Source: Novipirellula herctigrandis (GTDB lineage Bacteria > Planctomycetota > Planctomycetia > Pirellulales > Pirellulaceae). From it: DNA of 64,000 bases. The notes beneath the pieces were generated by a model that was not told the DNA's origin, ran no database searches, and saw only the letters and a list, made by a program, of their open reading frames with translations. The translations under genes were made by a program, and so were the position numbers. The stretch lies in NCBI GenBank assembly GCA_007859835.1, contig SJPJ01000001.1, forward strand, positions 7,869,651 through 7,933,650, given 5' to 3'. Positions 18,110-27,662 of the stretch are shown piece after piece (position 1 is the stretch's first letter; each line of letters begins with the position of its first letter).

Positions 18110-18541
18110 GCAATCGTTTACCAACCGATTCGTCACTGTTAAATCAACGATCACTCGGCGGATCATTGGCCGACCCGGTCTCTTCTTTTTTCGATCGGAG
18201 TAGTCCCACTTATTGGTCACCAACTGATGGTGTCAGCGCAGGATTGTGTCCGGTGTGAACAGCGTCCCAGCCTGCTCGAGCTGTTTGCGGCCAATGAGTT
18301 TTCCTTTGACTGCCAAACGACGTCGCTGGTCATCGGAAAGCAAGATCCGCTTCTTGCCGAGCTGCTCTTTGAGAATGGCATTTTCGGTGCGAAGGTACTC
18401 AATGACCTTTTGTGGTTGATTGATCCAAATGGCAAGAATGATCAGCATCAACTGCCACGGTTGCAGAACGAATTTCGTCGGCGTCTCGGAAAAGCCGAGA
18501 CGATCATTGGTGTGAAGCGAGAAGTAAAGCTGCGTGGCCAA
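18110..18541 (-). pseudogene. Integrase-type transposase, N-terminal remnant with an internal stop
   Basis: The minus strand reads LQPWQLMLIILAIWINQPQK, VIEYLRTENAILKEQLGKKR, LLSDDQRRRLAVKGKLIGRK and TPDTILR, then a TGA at 18233-18235, and in the same frame HHQLVTNKWDYSDRKKKRPG and RPMIRRVIVDLTV. The stop stands where this family has Trp (LRWHR), a single-base change from TGG. This is the N-terminal third of the same rve-type transposase family whose central part lies at 13.8 kb and C-terminal part at 0.9 kb. Confidence 0.85.
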
Positions 18542-18908
18542 TCATGTGAGCGAAACAGCCTTTTCGCCGGTCTGGGGAGAACCACGGGGGAAACATTGCC
18601 GACGTAATTAGCACATCGGTTCGGCTGCGATGTGAGGTTCGAAAAGGTTTCAAAGTCGACTTTCGGAAGTGTTAAATGCTCACCTGACTTTTGTTTCCCC
18701 ACGGGTTTTCACGACTCTTTCGTTCTATCCGATGTTGCTAACCGCGATGTAATCGCGAGGACAAATAGGAATGCACTGCTACGAACAGTGAACAAGGGGA
18801 AACCCGTCCGAACGCTTTGTTTTTGGACAGCTTGAGATACTGCTCGGCGACAGTGATAATGATCGCACTAGCCCGCACCAAACGGAAACGCATAATCAAG
18901 TCGATGAA
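18542..18908. other. Intergenic stretch, nothing recognised
   Basis: No gene, repeat or remnant seen. The promoter of the 18909 gene should lie at the right end. Confidence 0.4.
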
Positions 18909-20309
18909 ATGCATAACCATTGTCCACGTTTTCTGAATGCTGCTTTTTTCGGCTTGTTGATTTTTGGATTATGGGTGCCATCTGCTGTTTATTCAAAGCC
19001 GCCGGGTGAACCAAATCCAATTCAATACGTCGTACTTGAGGGTGGCGGACCTGACCAAGGACCCGGTCCTGATGTTTGCAAGAATATGAGCGCTTTATCC
19101 GAACGGTTCGGTCCCGTATCTGCGTCCTCCGATCGCATGATTGCCTATGGCGTTCAGCAACTTCGCATCCTATCGCGTTCGACAGATGTTGTGCGGCGAG
19201 ATGTGAATCAGGCATTGGATCTAGCGGAACGCACTGGCATTCCGGTGTTTTTGCACGTTGATTCTTGCTACGGGTGGGGCGCGGACAGTGAGAAAAAGCA
19301 AGAAGATGCACCGTCGGCGAAATTCTGGCAGCATCCGGAGATGCGTGAGTGGGATCGATTCCCCAATGGCGATCAGCTTCAAGAACGGGTGCCTCGTCCA
19401 TGGTTGCACTGGGGCCCTTGGTGTTCACCGGCACCGGCCGTAGCGGCTTTCGGATCCCCAACGTTTGTCACCTTTGCGACATCGCAGCTCGACGAAGGAG
19501 TGTTATTACCTGTGGCCAGCCGTTTACGGAAATGGCAGCGTGATGGTCGTGAGTACCTGTTTGCGGGCATCAACATTGGCTGGGAGGCTCACTTCCCAAA
19601 TTTTGGCGATCCCGCAATGCTCCGCTCAATCGAACTCGCTGGCGGTGTCGTGCGTGCTGAGTACCCACGTTCGGCGCGTGGCGTCGAGATGGACCGGGAT
19701 TTTGTCGGCAAACAGCTTGGTTACGCCTCACTGCATTGGCGCGGGTGGAACGAGGAGCGATTGAGATTGGCTGCTAAGCAGGAGGGAATCACACGTGACG
19801 TGAAATTTCAACAGCTCTGCTACGAATCTCTGCACGATTTCATGGAGACGATGGCAAAGGCATGTTGCGATCAAGGCATCACAGCCGATCGAGTCTTTAC
19901 CCATATCGTGGCACTTGCATCCGTCCAGAACGCAACCACGATTCGTCCACCGATTTGGACAGCGGTTAACCCGTACTCGACGCCTGGTTTTACGATGGAC
20001 AATCGTGGTGGCGCTAAGTTCGATCTGGCTGAAACTGTACGCCAAGTCCGTGCTGCCAACGGCAATCACGACGTCCACTTCGGTGTTGTCGAGTCCTATT
20101 TTAATCTTGGCGGCCGTGTCTACTTCAATGACACCGCTGAATGCCTAAGCGAGATCAAAGCGATGTTCGCCGCTGGTGCTCGCGTGCAAGCCTTCTACGG
20201 CGGTTTTCCTCTTGCTGCCAACCGAATTCCGAAGCCAGCACTTGTGGCGATCGAGCAGTGGCTTAGTGGAAACCAGGCCATTGCACCTGAGCAGCGAAAA
20301 GGCAACTGA
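18909..20309 (+). CDS. Secreted protein, possibly a TIM-barrel hydrolase
   Basis: A 466-residue protein with a signal peptide ([22 protein letters not shown]). The pattern of short hydrophobic strands followed by polar catalytic-looking residues ([68 protein letters not shown]) suggests a barrel-type glycoside hydrolase. I cannot assign a family, so the hydrolase role is an inference. It lies next to a decayed sulfatase on the other strand and close to the GH127/sulfatase pair, which fits a role in polysaccharide use. Confidence 0.75.
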   Translation: MHNHCPRFLNAAFFGLLIFGLWVPSAVYSKPPGEPNPIQYVVLEGGGPDQGPGPDVCKNMSALSERFGPVSASSDRMIAYGVQQLRILSRSTDVVRRDVNQALDLAERTGIPVFLHVDSCYGWGADSEKKQEDAPSAKFWQHPEMREWDRFPNGDQLQERVPRPWLHWGPWCSPAPAVAAFGSPTFVTFATSQLDEGVLLPVASRLRKWQRDGREYLFAGINIGWEAHFPNFGDPAMLRSIELAGGVVRAEYPRSARGVEMDRDFVGKQLGYASLHWRGWNEERLRLAAKQEGITRDVKFQQLCYESLHDFMETMAKACCDQGITADRVFTHIVALASVQNATTIRPPIWTAVNPYSTPGFTMDNRGGAKFDLAETVRQVRAANGNHDVHFGVVESYFNLGGRVYFNDTAECLSEIKAMFAAGARVQAFYGGFPLAANRIPKPALVAIEQWLSGNQAIAPEQRKGN

Positions 20310-20319
20310 AACCCTTCTG

Positions 20320-20990
20320 GAAATTATATGTTGACGTGACGTTTGATGGCAGGATCTCTTCGTACCAGCGAATCAATTGTTCTTCAAACTCTTTGGTCAG
20401 CTCGGGTTCAAGGTCGACATCGCTTCGTGACTCGCGGGGGGCCTTGGTGAAGTTATTTTGTTGGGGGCGTCCACCGTCGTAGTCGGGCAATAACTTCCAG
20501 TCGTCTTTCTGAGTTGCTAGGTCGTGCAAACCATTTTCGTTGCCGAAGTCTTTGATATGCGGCGTTCGAGAGAAGTAGAGTGGCTTTGCACGAGCGAAGC
20601 GTTACCCAGAATCGCATCCAGCATGTCTTTGCCGTCGAATGAATGCTTTGCCGATGGGCTAGATCCGGCTGGCCTTGAAAGCGACGGAGCCAAGTCGAAG
20701 GCGGCAAGTACGGTCTACGTGTCTCGCGTGCCCGATTTTTCTTGCAAAATGCACGGGCGTCAAACAATTGGAGGAGAACGAATGCCATTTTTATAGAGTG
20801 TCGCTTTGCAGACCCGCAACGGTTTTGTCGCTGGATCGCACGTCTTTGGCTCGGGACCATTGTCAGAGCAAAACACGATCAATGCCGAAATAGCCTAGGT
20901 CCGACCAGCCGAGATCGTCGATAAACACCACGATGGTGTTCGATGGACGATCGGCGGCATGGGATCTGTCGGCGAAGAATTGCGTCGCCA
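20320..20990 (-). pseudogene. Decayed sulfatase with an internal deletion and frameshifts
   Basis: The minus strand shows sulfatase pieces in order. RPSNTIVVFIDDLGWSDLGY is the N-terminal metal-site strand. It is joined within a few residues to LCSDNGPEPKTCDPATKPLR and CKATLYKNGIRSPPIV, the C-terminal metal-site Asn region and substrate loop. Then, in shifted frames, come AKPLYFSRTPHIKDFGNENG, HDLATQKDDWKLLPDYDGG and LEPELTKEFEEQLIRWY, the C-terminal subdomain. The catalytic Cys motif and about 200 residues are missing and at least one frameshift is present. It lies directly downstream of the intact sulfatase at 21.0 kb, in the same orientation, so it may be the dead third gene of that unit. 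Confidence 0.75.
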
Positions 20991-21052
20991 ACGCGGCAAC
21001 ACACTTGGTGAAGCATCGCCAGGAGAAACATTCAACGGTGTTCGGTACAAGT

Positions 21053-22516
21053 TCATCGCTTCACCGTTCGCCGTATGGGACCCGCGTTCAGAAGGTGCGA
21101 CGCATCGGCCGAAACGCCCGGAAGCTCGCCCCGTTTTTCCGGAGTGATATGCCCGATGGCCGTGGTTGGTCGACTTGGAATCGTGTCGCCTGTTTGCTCG
21201 CACCACGCGTCCATCACATCGCGAAGTTCTTCAAGGATCGCGGCACATTCTGGCGAGTCGACGAGATTGTTGAACTGATTCGGGTCTGATTGAACGTTAT
21301 AAAATTCTTCAAAGGGGCGAGGTTGAAGGAAGATGTCACGCTGTTGCGGTTCTAGCAATCCGTTGGCTTCCGCATCCCATAACTCTTTGCCAGCAGGAAA
21401 CTTGTCTGCCGACTCGGCGCAAAGATTCTGATCTTGGTGATTGTGGTTGCGGATATACACCCAGTCGGCAAATCGCACCATTCGTTCGTTGGCAGGGTAC
21501 GTGTGCCAATTGTGTTCTGCAAAAACATAATCACGGACGGTGAGTTCCGGATCACTCAGGGTCGGAACCAGACTGACGCCTTGAAACTGTTTTGGAATGG
21601 ATACGTTCGCCAATTCCAGCACTGTCGGGCCAATATCAATCAGACTTACCAGCGACTTTGAGCGTTTGCCCGCGGCAATGCCCGGTCCGGAAATGACGAG
21701 TGGCACTTTTGCACCGGAATCGTAAAGCCGCGTCTTGGCTCGAGGAAATGGTTTCCCGTTATCGCTGGTGAAGATCACATAAGTGTGCTGGTCGATGCCT
21801 TGCTTTTTGAGTTCCTCCAGCAACAGGCCGAGATAAAAGTCGGTTCGTGCTACTTCGTGATAGTACCCTAGAAAATCGCGGCGAGTCATGGGGCCATCGC
21901 AAAGGTAAGGCGGCACCACAACATCTTTGAGTAGGAACGGCGGGGCGTTCTCTGTGAACTGCCAGTCGCGGTGCGCGTCATGGGAGGCAAACAGGCAGAA
22001 GAACGGTTGGTCGTTCGGCCGGTTGTTCAATATGTCGATCCAATCTTTCGAACCACTGGGTTTGCCGCCGGGATAGATTTGATCGAAGGCATCGACGAGT
22101 CGAGACTCGTCGTCCGACTTTCCGTCGTAGGTCATGTGATTCTTGCCGCTCAGTACCGTGTAGTATCCTTCACGCCGCAGTCGCCCCGGAAATTTCCACT
22201 GATCGCGAGGAAGTGGCGTGTGCAATTCGGGTGCTCCCGTGTTATGCGGATAGCGACTCGTGAGGATGCTGCATCGGCTTGGGCTGCAACTGCTGGCCGT
22301 TACATAGGCGTTCTCAAATGTCATTCCCGTAGCGGCTAGCTGGTCGAGATTGGGCGTAGGTACAGGACCTCCATAGGTTCCCACATCTTCCGAGGAGATA
22401 TCATCGGTAATGAAGAAGATGAAATTGGGGCGTGGCTTTTCTTCCGCAACCGCCGTCGCTAGACAAGTGAGTGAGAAGAAAAGGGAAAGGACAAACTTTT
22501 GTTGCATCGTATCCAT
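21053..22516 (-). CDS. Type I sulfatase, heparan N-sulfatase-like
   Basis: A 487-residue secreted sulfatase. After the signal peptide (LSLFFSLTCLATAVA) come FFITDDISSEDVG (metal-binding Asp pair) and SSCSPSRCSILTSR, where Cys77 is the residue converted to formylglycine. The stretch SRYPHNTGAPELHTPLP and the region with FTSDNGKPFPRAKTRLYDSG resemble sulfamidase (SGSH, SulfAtlas S1_8-like) enzymes, which cleave N-sulfate or O-sulfate from amino or neutral sugars. The exact bond is not predictable from sequence alone. The start at 22516 is chosen because it begins the signal peptide; the open frame extends into the GH127 gene. It follows GH127 by 17 bp, so the two form an operon. Confidence 0.92.
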   Translation of the reverse strand: MDTMQQKFVLSLFFSLTCLATAVAEEKPRPNFIFFITDDISSEDVGTYGGPVPTPNLDQLAATGMTFENAYVTASSCSPSRCSILTSRYPHNTGAPELHTPLPRDQWKFPGRLRREGYYTVLSGKNHMTYDGKSDDESRLVDAFDQIYPGGKPSGSKDWIDILNNRPNDQPFFCLFASHDAHRDWQFTENAPPFLLKDVVVPPYLCDGPMTRRDFLGYYHEVARTDFYLGLLLEELKKQGIDQHTYVIFTSDNGKPFPRAKTRLYDSGAKVPLVISGPGIAAGKRSKSLVSLIDIGPTVLELANVSIPKQFQGVSLVPTLSDPELTVRDYVFAEHNWHTYPANERMVRFADWVYIRNHNHQDQNLCAESADKFPAGKELWDAEANGLLEPQQRDIFLQPRPFEEFYNVQSDPNQFNNLVDSPECAAILEELRDVMDAWCEQTGDTIPSRPTTAIGHITPEKRGELPGVSADASHLLNAGPIRRTVKR

Positions 22517-22533
22517 GATTGGGGTTGATGTAT

Positions 22534-24582
22534 TCAAAGGACCGTTGGAAACGCACTGATGCGCAGCGTGGTGCATCCATAGGGAACCAACGTGATGGGT
22601 TGCGGCTTTTCGCCTTTCGGAAACGACGCAGGGCTCCACGGCAATGGACCAGCTTCGTCGTGATAGCGAGCCCATAGCGGATTTGGAACACCGTAAGCCT
22701 TGATCATGAGCGGTGCGTTTTTCAGGTTCCACGGGTTGCTGGCTAACGGTTTATCACTATCGACGACAACGAACTTTCGAGTTGCTACCTCCATTCCGGA
22801 GACGATGTCTTTTTCAAACAGCGACAAGTTCCATAGCGTTTCGGTACGAACCTCATCGCCGCCTTTGCGCTGTGTCCATTGCTCGTCCATTTTCAATGCG
22901 AAGACCAAGGGGCCAAGCAAAACACTGGCGCAGTTTTCATGACCACGCTCGAACCGGACCTGCATTGGCAACCGCAACGTCACGGTATCGTCCGCTTTCC
23001 AAACACGGTCGAGCACCGCCATGGTGCTAGCCTTGGGCGATAACGTTTTCTGGCCGTTGATCTCAATGGACGCGTTTTCACACCAAGCCGGGATGCGCAG
23101 ATGCAGCGGAAAGCGAGTCGGCTTGATGGTACTGACCGTAAAGCGAACGGTATCGCGGAAGGGGTAGTCCGTTTCTTCGACGATCGTCACCTTGGCTGCG
23201 TCGTTCACCGTCGTCGTGACGCGGCACGGCGCGTAAGCCATCGTTGCGAGTCCACCGTCGCGCGAGGCCATCCACAAGTGAGCGGCAAACTTGGGCCATG
23301 CCTGATGCATGTTGCAGGTGCAACAAGGATAACCGTTCGTCAAACCGAAAAGGTTCGAGTCATAGGCGTGGTTGGTGAATTTGTGAGGACTGTAAGTGCA
23401 GGAAATTTGATTGGCCTGCTGAAAGTATTGTCGCGCCGTGAAGTCATCGGTGGCTTGTGTTGGCAGTGCGTTGAAGGCAACTCGCTCAAGCATGTCAGCA
23501 AAACGCACGTCGCCCGAGATCTCGAAATTCTTCTCCAGCGAAAACAATGTTTCGGAAATCGTGCAAAATTCACTACCGCGAGTCGGATCCGTGCCGTGCA
23601 TCCCTTCATCGCCGCCCCACAAACCATGTGGCTGACCATGATGGGTGCGAATGTCGTCAAGGGCCTTCATCGTGACCGCGAGCGACTGTTCAATGCCATC
23701 GCGCTGGCCGAAAACTAAAGGGTACTTCAATGCATGCCCCAGATTGACGCAGTGGTAAGCATCACCGGCGCCATGGTGCGCGCCGTATCGAAACAGTCTC
23801 AGTTTTGCCCCCGTTTGGAAGTCATCAACCCACGGATACGTTTGCTGTATGAGCAGGTCTGCCAACTCCAGTAAGAACTCTTCCCCCGTTACGTTGTAGA
23901 GCCAATAGACGCTCATCACGTTGTCGCCACCGCGTCGTCCTGCCCACCAAGAACCACTGTCCGAATTATTAGGGTCGTACAACGGTCGTGATTTCAGTTC
24001 GGCATGTTGAAAACGCGCGTAACGCAACATGCAATCGAGTGCTCGATGGTCGCCTGTCGCCATGTAGTGCTGCTGCAGAATTTTCAGCATCACCATCCGC
24101 GGCCACCAGTCGTCGGGATCCGCGATTTGTGCACCGGTTGGCGGTACAGTGGTTCGATCTTTGTCCTTTAGTTCATACGGGCCGATCTGTCCGCCCGGTC
24201 GCTGGTTCGAAAGTGTCCACTCGATCCAACGCATCGCCTTGGCTTCAAGGTCTTTATCGTCAAGCAACTTGGCCAGCGGATAGAGCCCGTCGATCCAATA
24301 AGGCCCGCGTTCCCACGTGTCGCCATCCCCACCCAACCAGGCATTGCGGTCCCCACATACGGGTTCGTACACCTCATCTAGGTTGCCGGTCAGTCCATCA
24401 GCCATCGTTTGAAGTTGTTGCTTCAGCCAACCATTGGGCTTAACCGTCCCTAATGGCAATTCAGCGTAAGCCTTTTCGATCAACGGTGGTCGATTGAATC
24501 GGACGACTGCATTTGTTTCAGCGAGTACTGGCGCCGACACTAGTACAAATAGCCCTACCGATATCGATAATTGCAGCATCAT
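22534..24582 (-). CDS. GH127-type glycoside hydrolase (DUF1680, beta-L-arabinofuranosidase family)
   Basis: A 682-residue secreted protein: signal peptide SISVGLFVLVSAPVLA, then an (alpha/alpha)6 barrel with GTVKPNGWLKQQLQTMADGL near the start, CMLRYARFQH and LWGGDEGMHGTDPTRGSEFC, and the cysteine-rich site GYPCCTCNMHQ at about residues 414-424. In GH127 enzymes a cysteine acts as nucleophile next to a zinc held by other Cys residues, and this motif fits. The C-terminal part is beta-rich (FPLHLRIPAWCENASIEING). Characterised members remove beta-L-arabinofuranose, but the family is broad. It is the first gene of a unit with the sulfatase at 21.0 kb. Confidence 0.9.
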   Translation of the reverse strand: MMLQLSISVGLFVLVSAPVLAETNAVVRFNRPPLIEKAYAELPLGTVKPNGWLKQQLQTMADGLTGNLDEVYEPVCGDRNAWLGGDGDTWERGPYWIDGLYPLAKLLDDKDLEAKAMRWIEWTLSNQRPGGQIGPYELKDKDRTTVPPTGAQIADPDDWWPRMVMLKILQQHYMATGDHRALDCMLRYARFQHAELKSRPLYDPNNSDSGSWWAGRRGGDNVMSVYWLYNVTGEEFLLELADLLIQQTYPWVDDFQTGAKLRLFRYGAHHGAGDAYHCVNLGHALKYPLVFGQRDGIEQSLAVTMKALDDIRTHHGQPHGLWGGDEGMHGTDPTRGSEFCTISETLFSLEKNFEISGDVRFADMLERVAFNALPTQATDDFTARQYFQQANQISCTYSPHKFTNHAYDSNLFGLTNGYPCCTCNMHQAWPKFAAHLWMASRDGGLATMAYAPCRVTTTVNDAAKVTIVEETDYPFRDTVRFTVSTIKPTRFPLHLRIPAWCENASIEINGQKTLSPKASTMAVLDRVWKADDTVTLRLPMQVRFERGHENCASVLLGPLVFALKMDEQWTQRKGGDEVRTETLWNLSLFEKDIVSGMEVATRKFVVVDSDKPLASNPWNLKNAPLMIKAYGVPNPLWARYHDEAGPLPWSPASFPKGEKPQPITLVPYGCTTLRISAFPTVL

Positions 24583-24952
24583 TCAAGTTGACTTTCTATT
24601 GAGCTTCAAAGGTGTCCACACCATTGTAGCGATCGTGGAGCGTATGAGTTCCATGAGTCGGTGGTTGTAGGGATGTTGGGTGCGAGTGGCTGGGGACGTG
24701 TCAGCATTCGGTCTATATTTGATCTCCACTGGGTGTACGCAGAAGAATGAGTGTAAGCAGAAGAAAACAGTAACTGTGTCGAGAACTCAGACAAATTGTG
24801 TCAGAATGTCCTGACAGACAGCACGGCTGATTATTTCGGCCCAATGGAGACGTGTCAAAATGAGAACCCCCTCGCACCGTGACTTGACCAGCATTCTGCT
24901 GGCTTCACTCCGGCTGACAGTCCGGAATCAAAGAAAAGGGAAAAGAACTACC
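24583..24952. other. Intergenic stretch between divergent genes
   Basis: It should hold the promoters of the GH127 gene and of the truncated gene at 24953. There is a short near-repeat, gtgtacgcagaagaatgagtg then taagcagaagaaa (24731-24768). No gene or RNA recognised. Confidence 0.4.
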
Positions 24953-25339
24953 ATGCCCAACCAATTTCGGTTTGTTCGCCAGGCGGCCGCATTCTTGATC
25001 GCTTGCGGCCTCATCGCCAGCCTGATGACTTGTTTCGCTGGGGCACTCTACGCCCAAACGGTGGACCCAAAATCAGTATTAGGCGACACGACAATCCCGT
25101 CCCCCGAAGACGTTTCGCAAACGTTTCCCTACGGAATCACGGGCAAGACGCCGCCATCTTTGACGAAGATCAACTACGAAGGACAAGAGTCTTACCACAA
25201 ACACCGCATCAATTTGAGGATCTTTCAAGGCTGTCCCCAGATTGAAATCGCGGGAAGTGCTGTCCGCACGGGGGTACCTAGAACATACCGGGACGTGAAG
25301 GCGGCACCCTCCACCATCTGCGAAAGGTGGCATCGATAG
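24953..25339 (+). pseudogene. Truncated start of a secreted protein
   Basis: An ATG at 24953 opens a frame with a clear signal peptide (AAAFLIACGLIASLMTCFAG, cut near ALYA) and about 60 further residues with good protein character (SPEDVSQTFPYGITGKTPPS, TKINYEGQESYHKHRINLRI). Around 25225-25250 the frame runs into the 3' end of the convergent gene at 25225-25806 and stops shortly after. The shared 115 bp are clearly coding on the minus strand, so I read this as an N-terminal piece cut off by recombination. The original family is not recognised. Confidence 0.5.
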
Positions 25340-25806
25340 ACATCCTCATGAATCGGGCTCGTCCCCTCATCCGTCGTGGTCACGACGATCTCAACCTTCA
25401 CCGCGGCGCACCCGCTCGGTAAGCCCGACACGAGTCCGGCGACAGACTGCCCCACAGTGGAACCCGATAATGACCATACCGGGATGTGCGTGGAGCCACT
25501 CGACATGAGCACTAGCGAAGGTTGCCCCGTCGCGTTCGACATGTTGTTTGCGCTCAAGTAGATCGGGGACTCCGCCCACCTGCCAGCTACTCGCTTTTCA
25601 ATCTCTCTCGCACCATCCTCGACAAACGCCTGGTTCTTTTCGCCGGGTGAATTGACAGGATTGTCCGCCCCAGAGCCGGTGACGGTAGAGGTAAGCAGCG
25701 CAATGGATAGGAGGGGCATTCGCATAACGATCTGACCGGAAACGGAGACGGAACCGGCCCAAACGGCCTTGATGAGTTCTAACCCTACTGACTGGATGAA
25801 AGACAT
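25225..25806 (-). CDS. Small secreted planctomycete protein of unknown function
   Basis: A 193-residue protein. The N-terminus has a hydrophobic segment (VMRMPLLSIALLTSTVTGSG) that could be a signal peptide. The C-terminal ~110 residues form a compact domain with STHIPVWSLSGSTVGQSVAG, CAAVKVEIVVTTTDEGTSPI and YRCHLSQMVEGAAFTSRYVL followed by PVRTALP. I recall this arrangement from uncharacterised planctomycete proteins but cannot name a Pfam family. The ATG at 25806 is a reasonable start; the open frame goes further without support. The 3' end overlaps a truncated gene on the other strand. Confidence 0.6.
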   Translation of the reverse strand: MSFIQSVGLELIKAVWAGSVSVSGQIVMRMPLLSIALLTSTVTGSGADNPVNSPGEKNQAFVEDGAREIEKRVAGRWAESPIYLSANNMSNATGQPSLVLMSSGSTHIPVWSLSGSTVGQSVAGLVSGLPSGCAAVKVEIVVTTTDEGTSPIHEDVYRCHLSQMVEGAAFTSRYVLGTPVRTALPAISIWGQP

Positions 25807-26068
25807 TCTTCGGTTCTCGATGTTTGGTTGGCTAGTTCTGGTATGACTTGTGGCGCGATGGCTCCGGTGTGGGTGCCGAAGGTCCTGCGCGCGAGGTGCA
25901 AAAAAAAGACTCATATAGCCGGACATTTTCGCGATGAAACGCATCTTGTCACGATTGAGATTTACCACTTCATTTGCGAGTGACTTAGCAGGAGTTGGAC
26001 CGAAGGCGTTCCGCCATGTAGCCGGCTTGCCGAAAACTCCACAAGGACGATTGAATCGACACGTCGAC
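25807..26068. other. Intergenic stretch
   Basis: It should carry the promoter of the 25225-25806 gene. Nothing else is recognised up to the transposase remnant at 26069. Confidence 0.4.
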
Positions 26069-26260
26069 TCAAGCAGCTCGCCGACAATATTGCTTCAGAT
26101 GCCCACTCAGTCGCTCCTTACAAACCACATGTTCCTTCGCGTACTTCAAAATCGCCACCGGGTCACCGTCACGCACCGGAGGCGAGTGATCTCGCGCACT
26201 GTGTCCACGTTCGGTGTTGTACCAAGTCGCCCGTTTCTTTCAGCAGGTAATTGAGTTGTG
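26069..26260 (-). pseudogene. Integrase-type transposase, C-terminal remnant of a second subgroup
   Basis: The minus strand reads WYNTERGHSARDHSPPVRDG, DPVAILKYAKEHVVCKERLS and GHLKQYCRRAA, ending in a TGA at 26069-26071. The YNTERGHSARDH and ERL-G-L-(8)-RRAA pattern is the C-terminal end of rve-type transposases related to, but distinct from, the fragments at 0.9, 13.8 and 18.1 kb. The preceding part (QLNYLLKE) lies in another frame, so there is a frameshift as well as truncation. Confidence 0.7.
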
Positions 26261-26644
26261 TACAGAGAGGTCTTTGAAGAACCGTGACAGACGAGGGGGT
26301 CTACCTCAAGAAATACGTGACAGGAACCGGTTTCTACAAAGGGCCAAGAAGTTACTTTGACTTTTAGACCCACGAGCGAAAGCACAGTCCGCTCAATCGC
26401 CAAACGCTTGCGGAAGTGTACCGCAGTGGCCGGTAAAAACGCAGCAATCATCATATGTATTCCGAGCGCGCTCGTGGTCCGAATTTGGGGATCCACTTCA
26501 TTTATAGTTGACAATCGAATAGGATTCTCGGTCTTCGTTGGCCTTGCCGGATGACATGTGCGACACAATCGGCGGAATCGAGTGACTGGCTGGGATCACT
26601 GTTCGGTGTCAGGCGTCGTAAACCATAGAAGATCGGATGCTCCA
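26261..26644. other. Intergenic stretch, nothing recognised
   Basis: Open frames on both strands show no motifs. No repeat or RNA seen. Confidence 0.4.
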
Positions 26645-27346
26645 ATGGCAGCGATTTCGGAATCGAATGCTGAATTATCTCTTGCCGCGGAGCCTGCGCC
26701 GCGACTGAGCATTCGGCACTTGATGTTGTGGACCTTGTGTTGCGCCGTTTATTGGGCGCTGATTCGCGAGGTTAATGCGAGGTCCTCGAGCCAGATGCAG
26801 GTGGGACTGTTCAGCAGCATCGTGACGGGAGCCGTGTTCGCCGGTGTGATCACGCTAATATCGATGCGAGTTCGCAGCAGTCCACCACTGCTGAAGCATC
26901 CGGGACATTGGTTGCTCTTGATTAGCGCGATCTTCACGCTGATCGCGGCACCCGTCCTTCACGCGTTAACTGGATCGTTGGCGCTGATGAACCCCTTTGA
27001 CCCAGACCGCTGGGAGTTCGTGGTCATACGCATCCTCTATCTGTTTCCGCCGATCGCGTTTGCTTTTGCCGCCGCTCGCATCCGCGACCGCATCTGGAAG
27101 GTACTTTTCATTGCCATGGTCTTGCCGGGTGTCCCATGGTTTCTCTCCTTGCTTGGAATTGACCTGCCCAGCAGCTATTTCCACGCGTGGCCCAAACTCG
27201 TGCTCGCTTCTGCGATGGTGGTTGTATCGATTGTTGAGTTGAAGAATGGACCTCGACACGACTGGCTGCATTGGACCGGAGTCACGACCCATCTAGCATC
27301 ATGTAGCAACCTTATTCTGCGGGTGCTCGCAACGCTCATCCCATGA
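26645..27346 (+). CDS. Polytopic membrane protein, hypothetical
   Basis: A 233-residue protein with about six transmembrane helices, among them LMLWTLCCAVYWALI, IVTGAVFAGVITLISM, HWLLLISAIFTLIAAPVLHA, YLFPPIAFAFAAARI, VLFIAMVLPGVPWFLSLLG and LVLASAMVVVSIV. The N-terminus carries PAPRLSIRHLMLWTL, a short segment (xLSIRHLMLWT) often seen at the start of planctomycete membrane proteins of unknown role. The ATG at 26645 is preferred because it lies shortly before that segment. No operon partner is evident. Confidence 0.7.
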   Translation: MAAISESNAELSLAAEPAPRLSIRHLMLWTLCCAVYWALIREVNARSSSQMQVGLFSSIVTGAVFAGVITLISMRVRSSPPLLKHPGHWLLLISAIFTLIAAPVLHALTGSLALMNPFDPDRWEFVVIRILYLFPPIAFAFAAARIRDRIWKVLFIAMVLPGVPWFLSLLGIDLPSSYFHAWPKLVLASAMVVVSIVELKNGPRHDWLHWTGVTTHLASCSNLILRVLATLIP

Positions 27347-27662
27347 TTCATGGCACGGTTGCAGTGCAGCGATCAACTCTTGCAGCTGCGATTCACTGAA
27401 GCCGTGGTGGCACAGTGCAGCGAGGTTCTTGGCAACTGTCCGATCCAATTCGAAAACGCCGTGTTTTGCGTTTCATTCGAGTCCTCCCGGGAGAGACGAG
27501 TGATAAAAACACTCGAAGGCAATGAACGCTGAACCAATGTTTGATTGAGCACGTCGCGGGAAAAGGTGTGGCTCGAAGTGAATGTCGCGACTAGGATATG
27601 TGTCAGTGCTTCACCTCAATGAAGGGGCGACTGCTCGCAATTCCTGCTCTTACGATCTTGCC
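27347..27662. other. Intergenic stretch upstream of the kinase gene
   Basis: It should contain the kinase promoter. No other feature recognised. Confidence 0.4.

Noticed and set aside
17901-18203. Plus-strand open frame with repeated SDQIR
   Set aside because: It only translates the (tcaga)n microsatellite and reads antisense over a transposase remnant.
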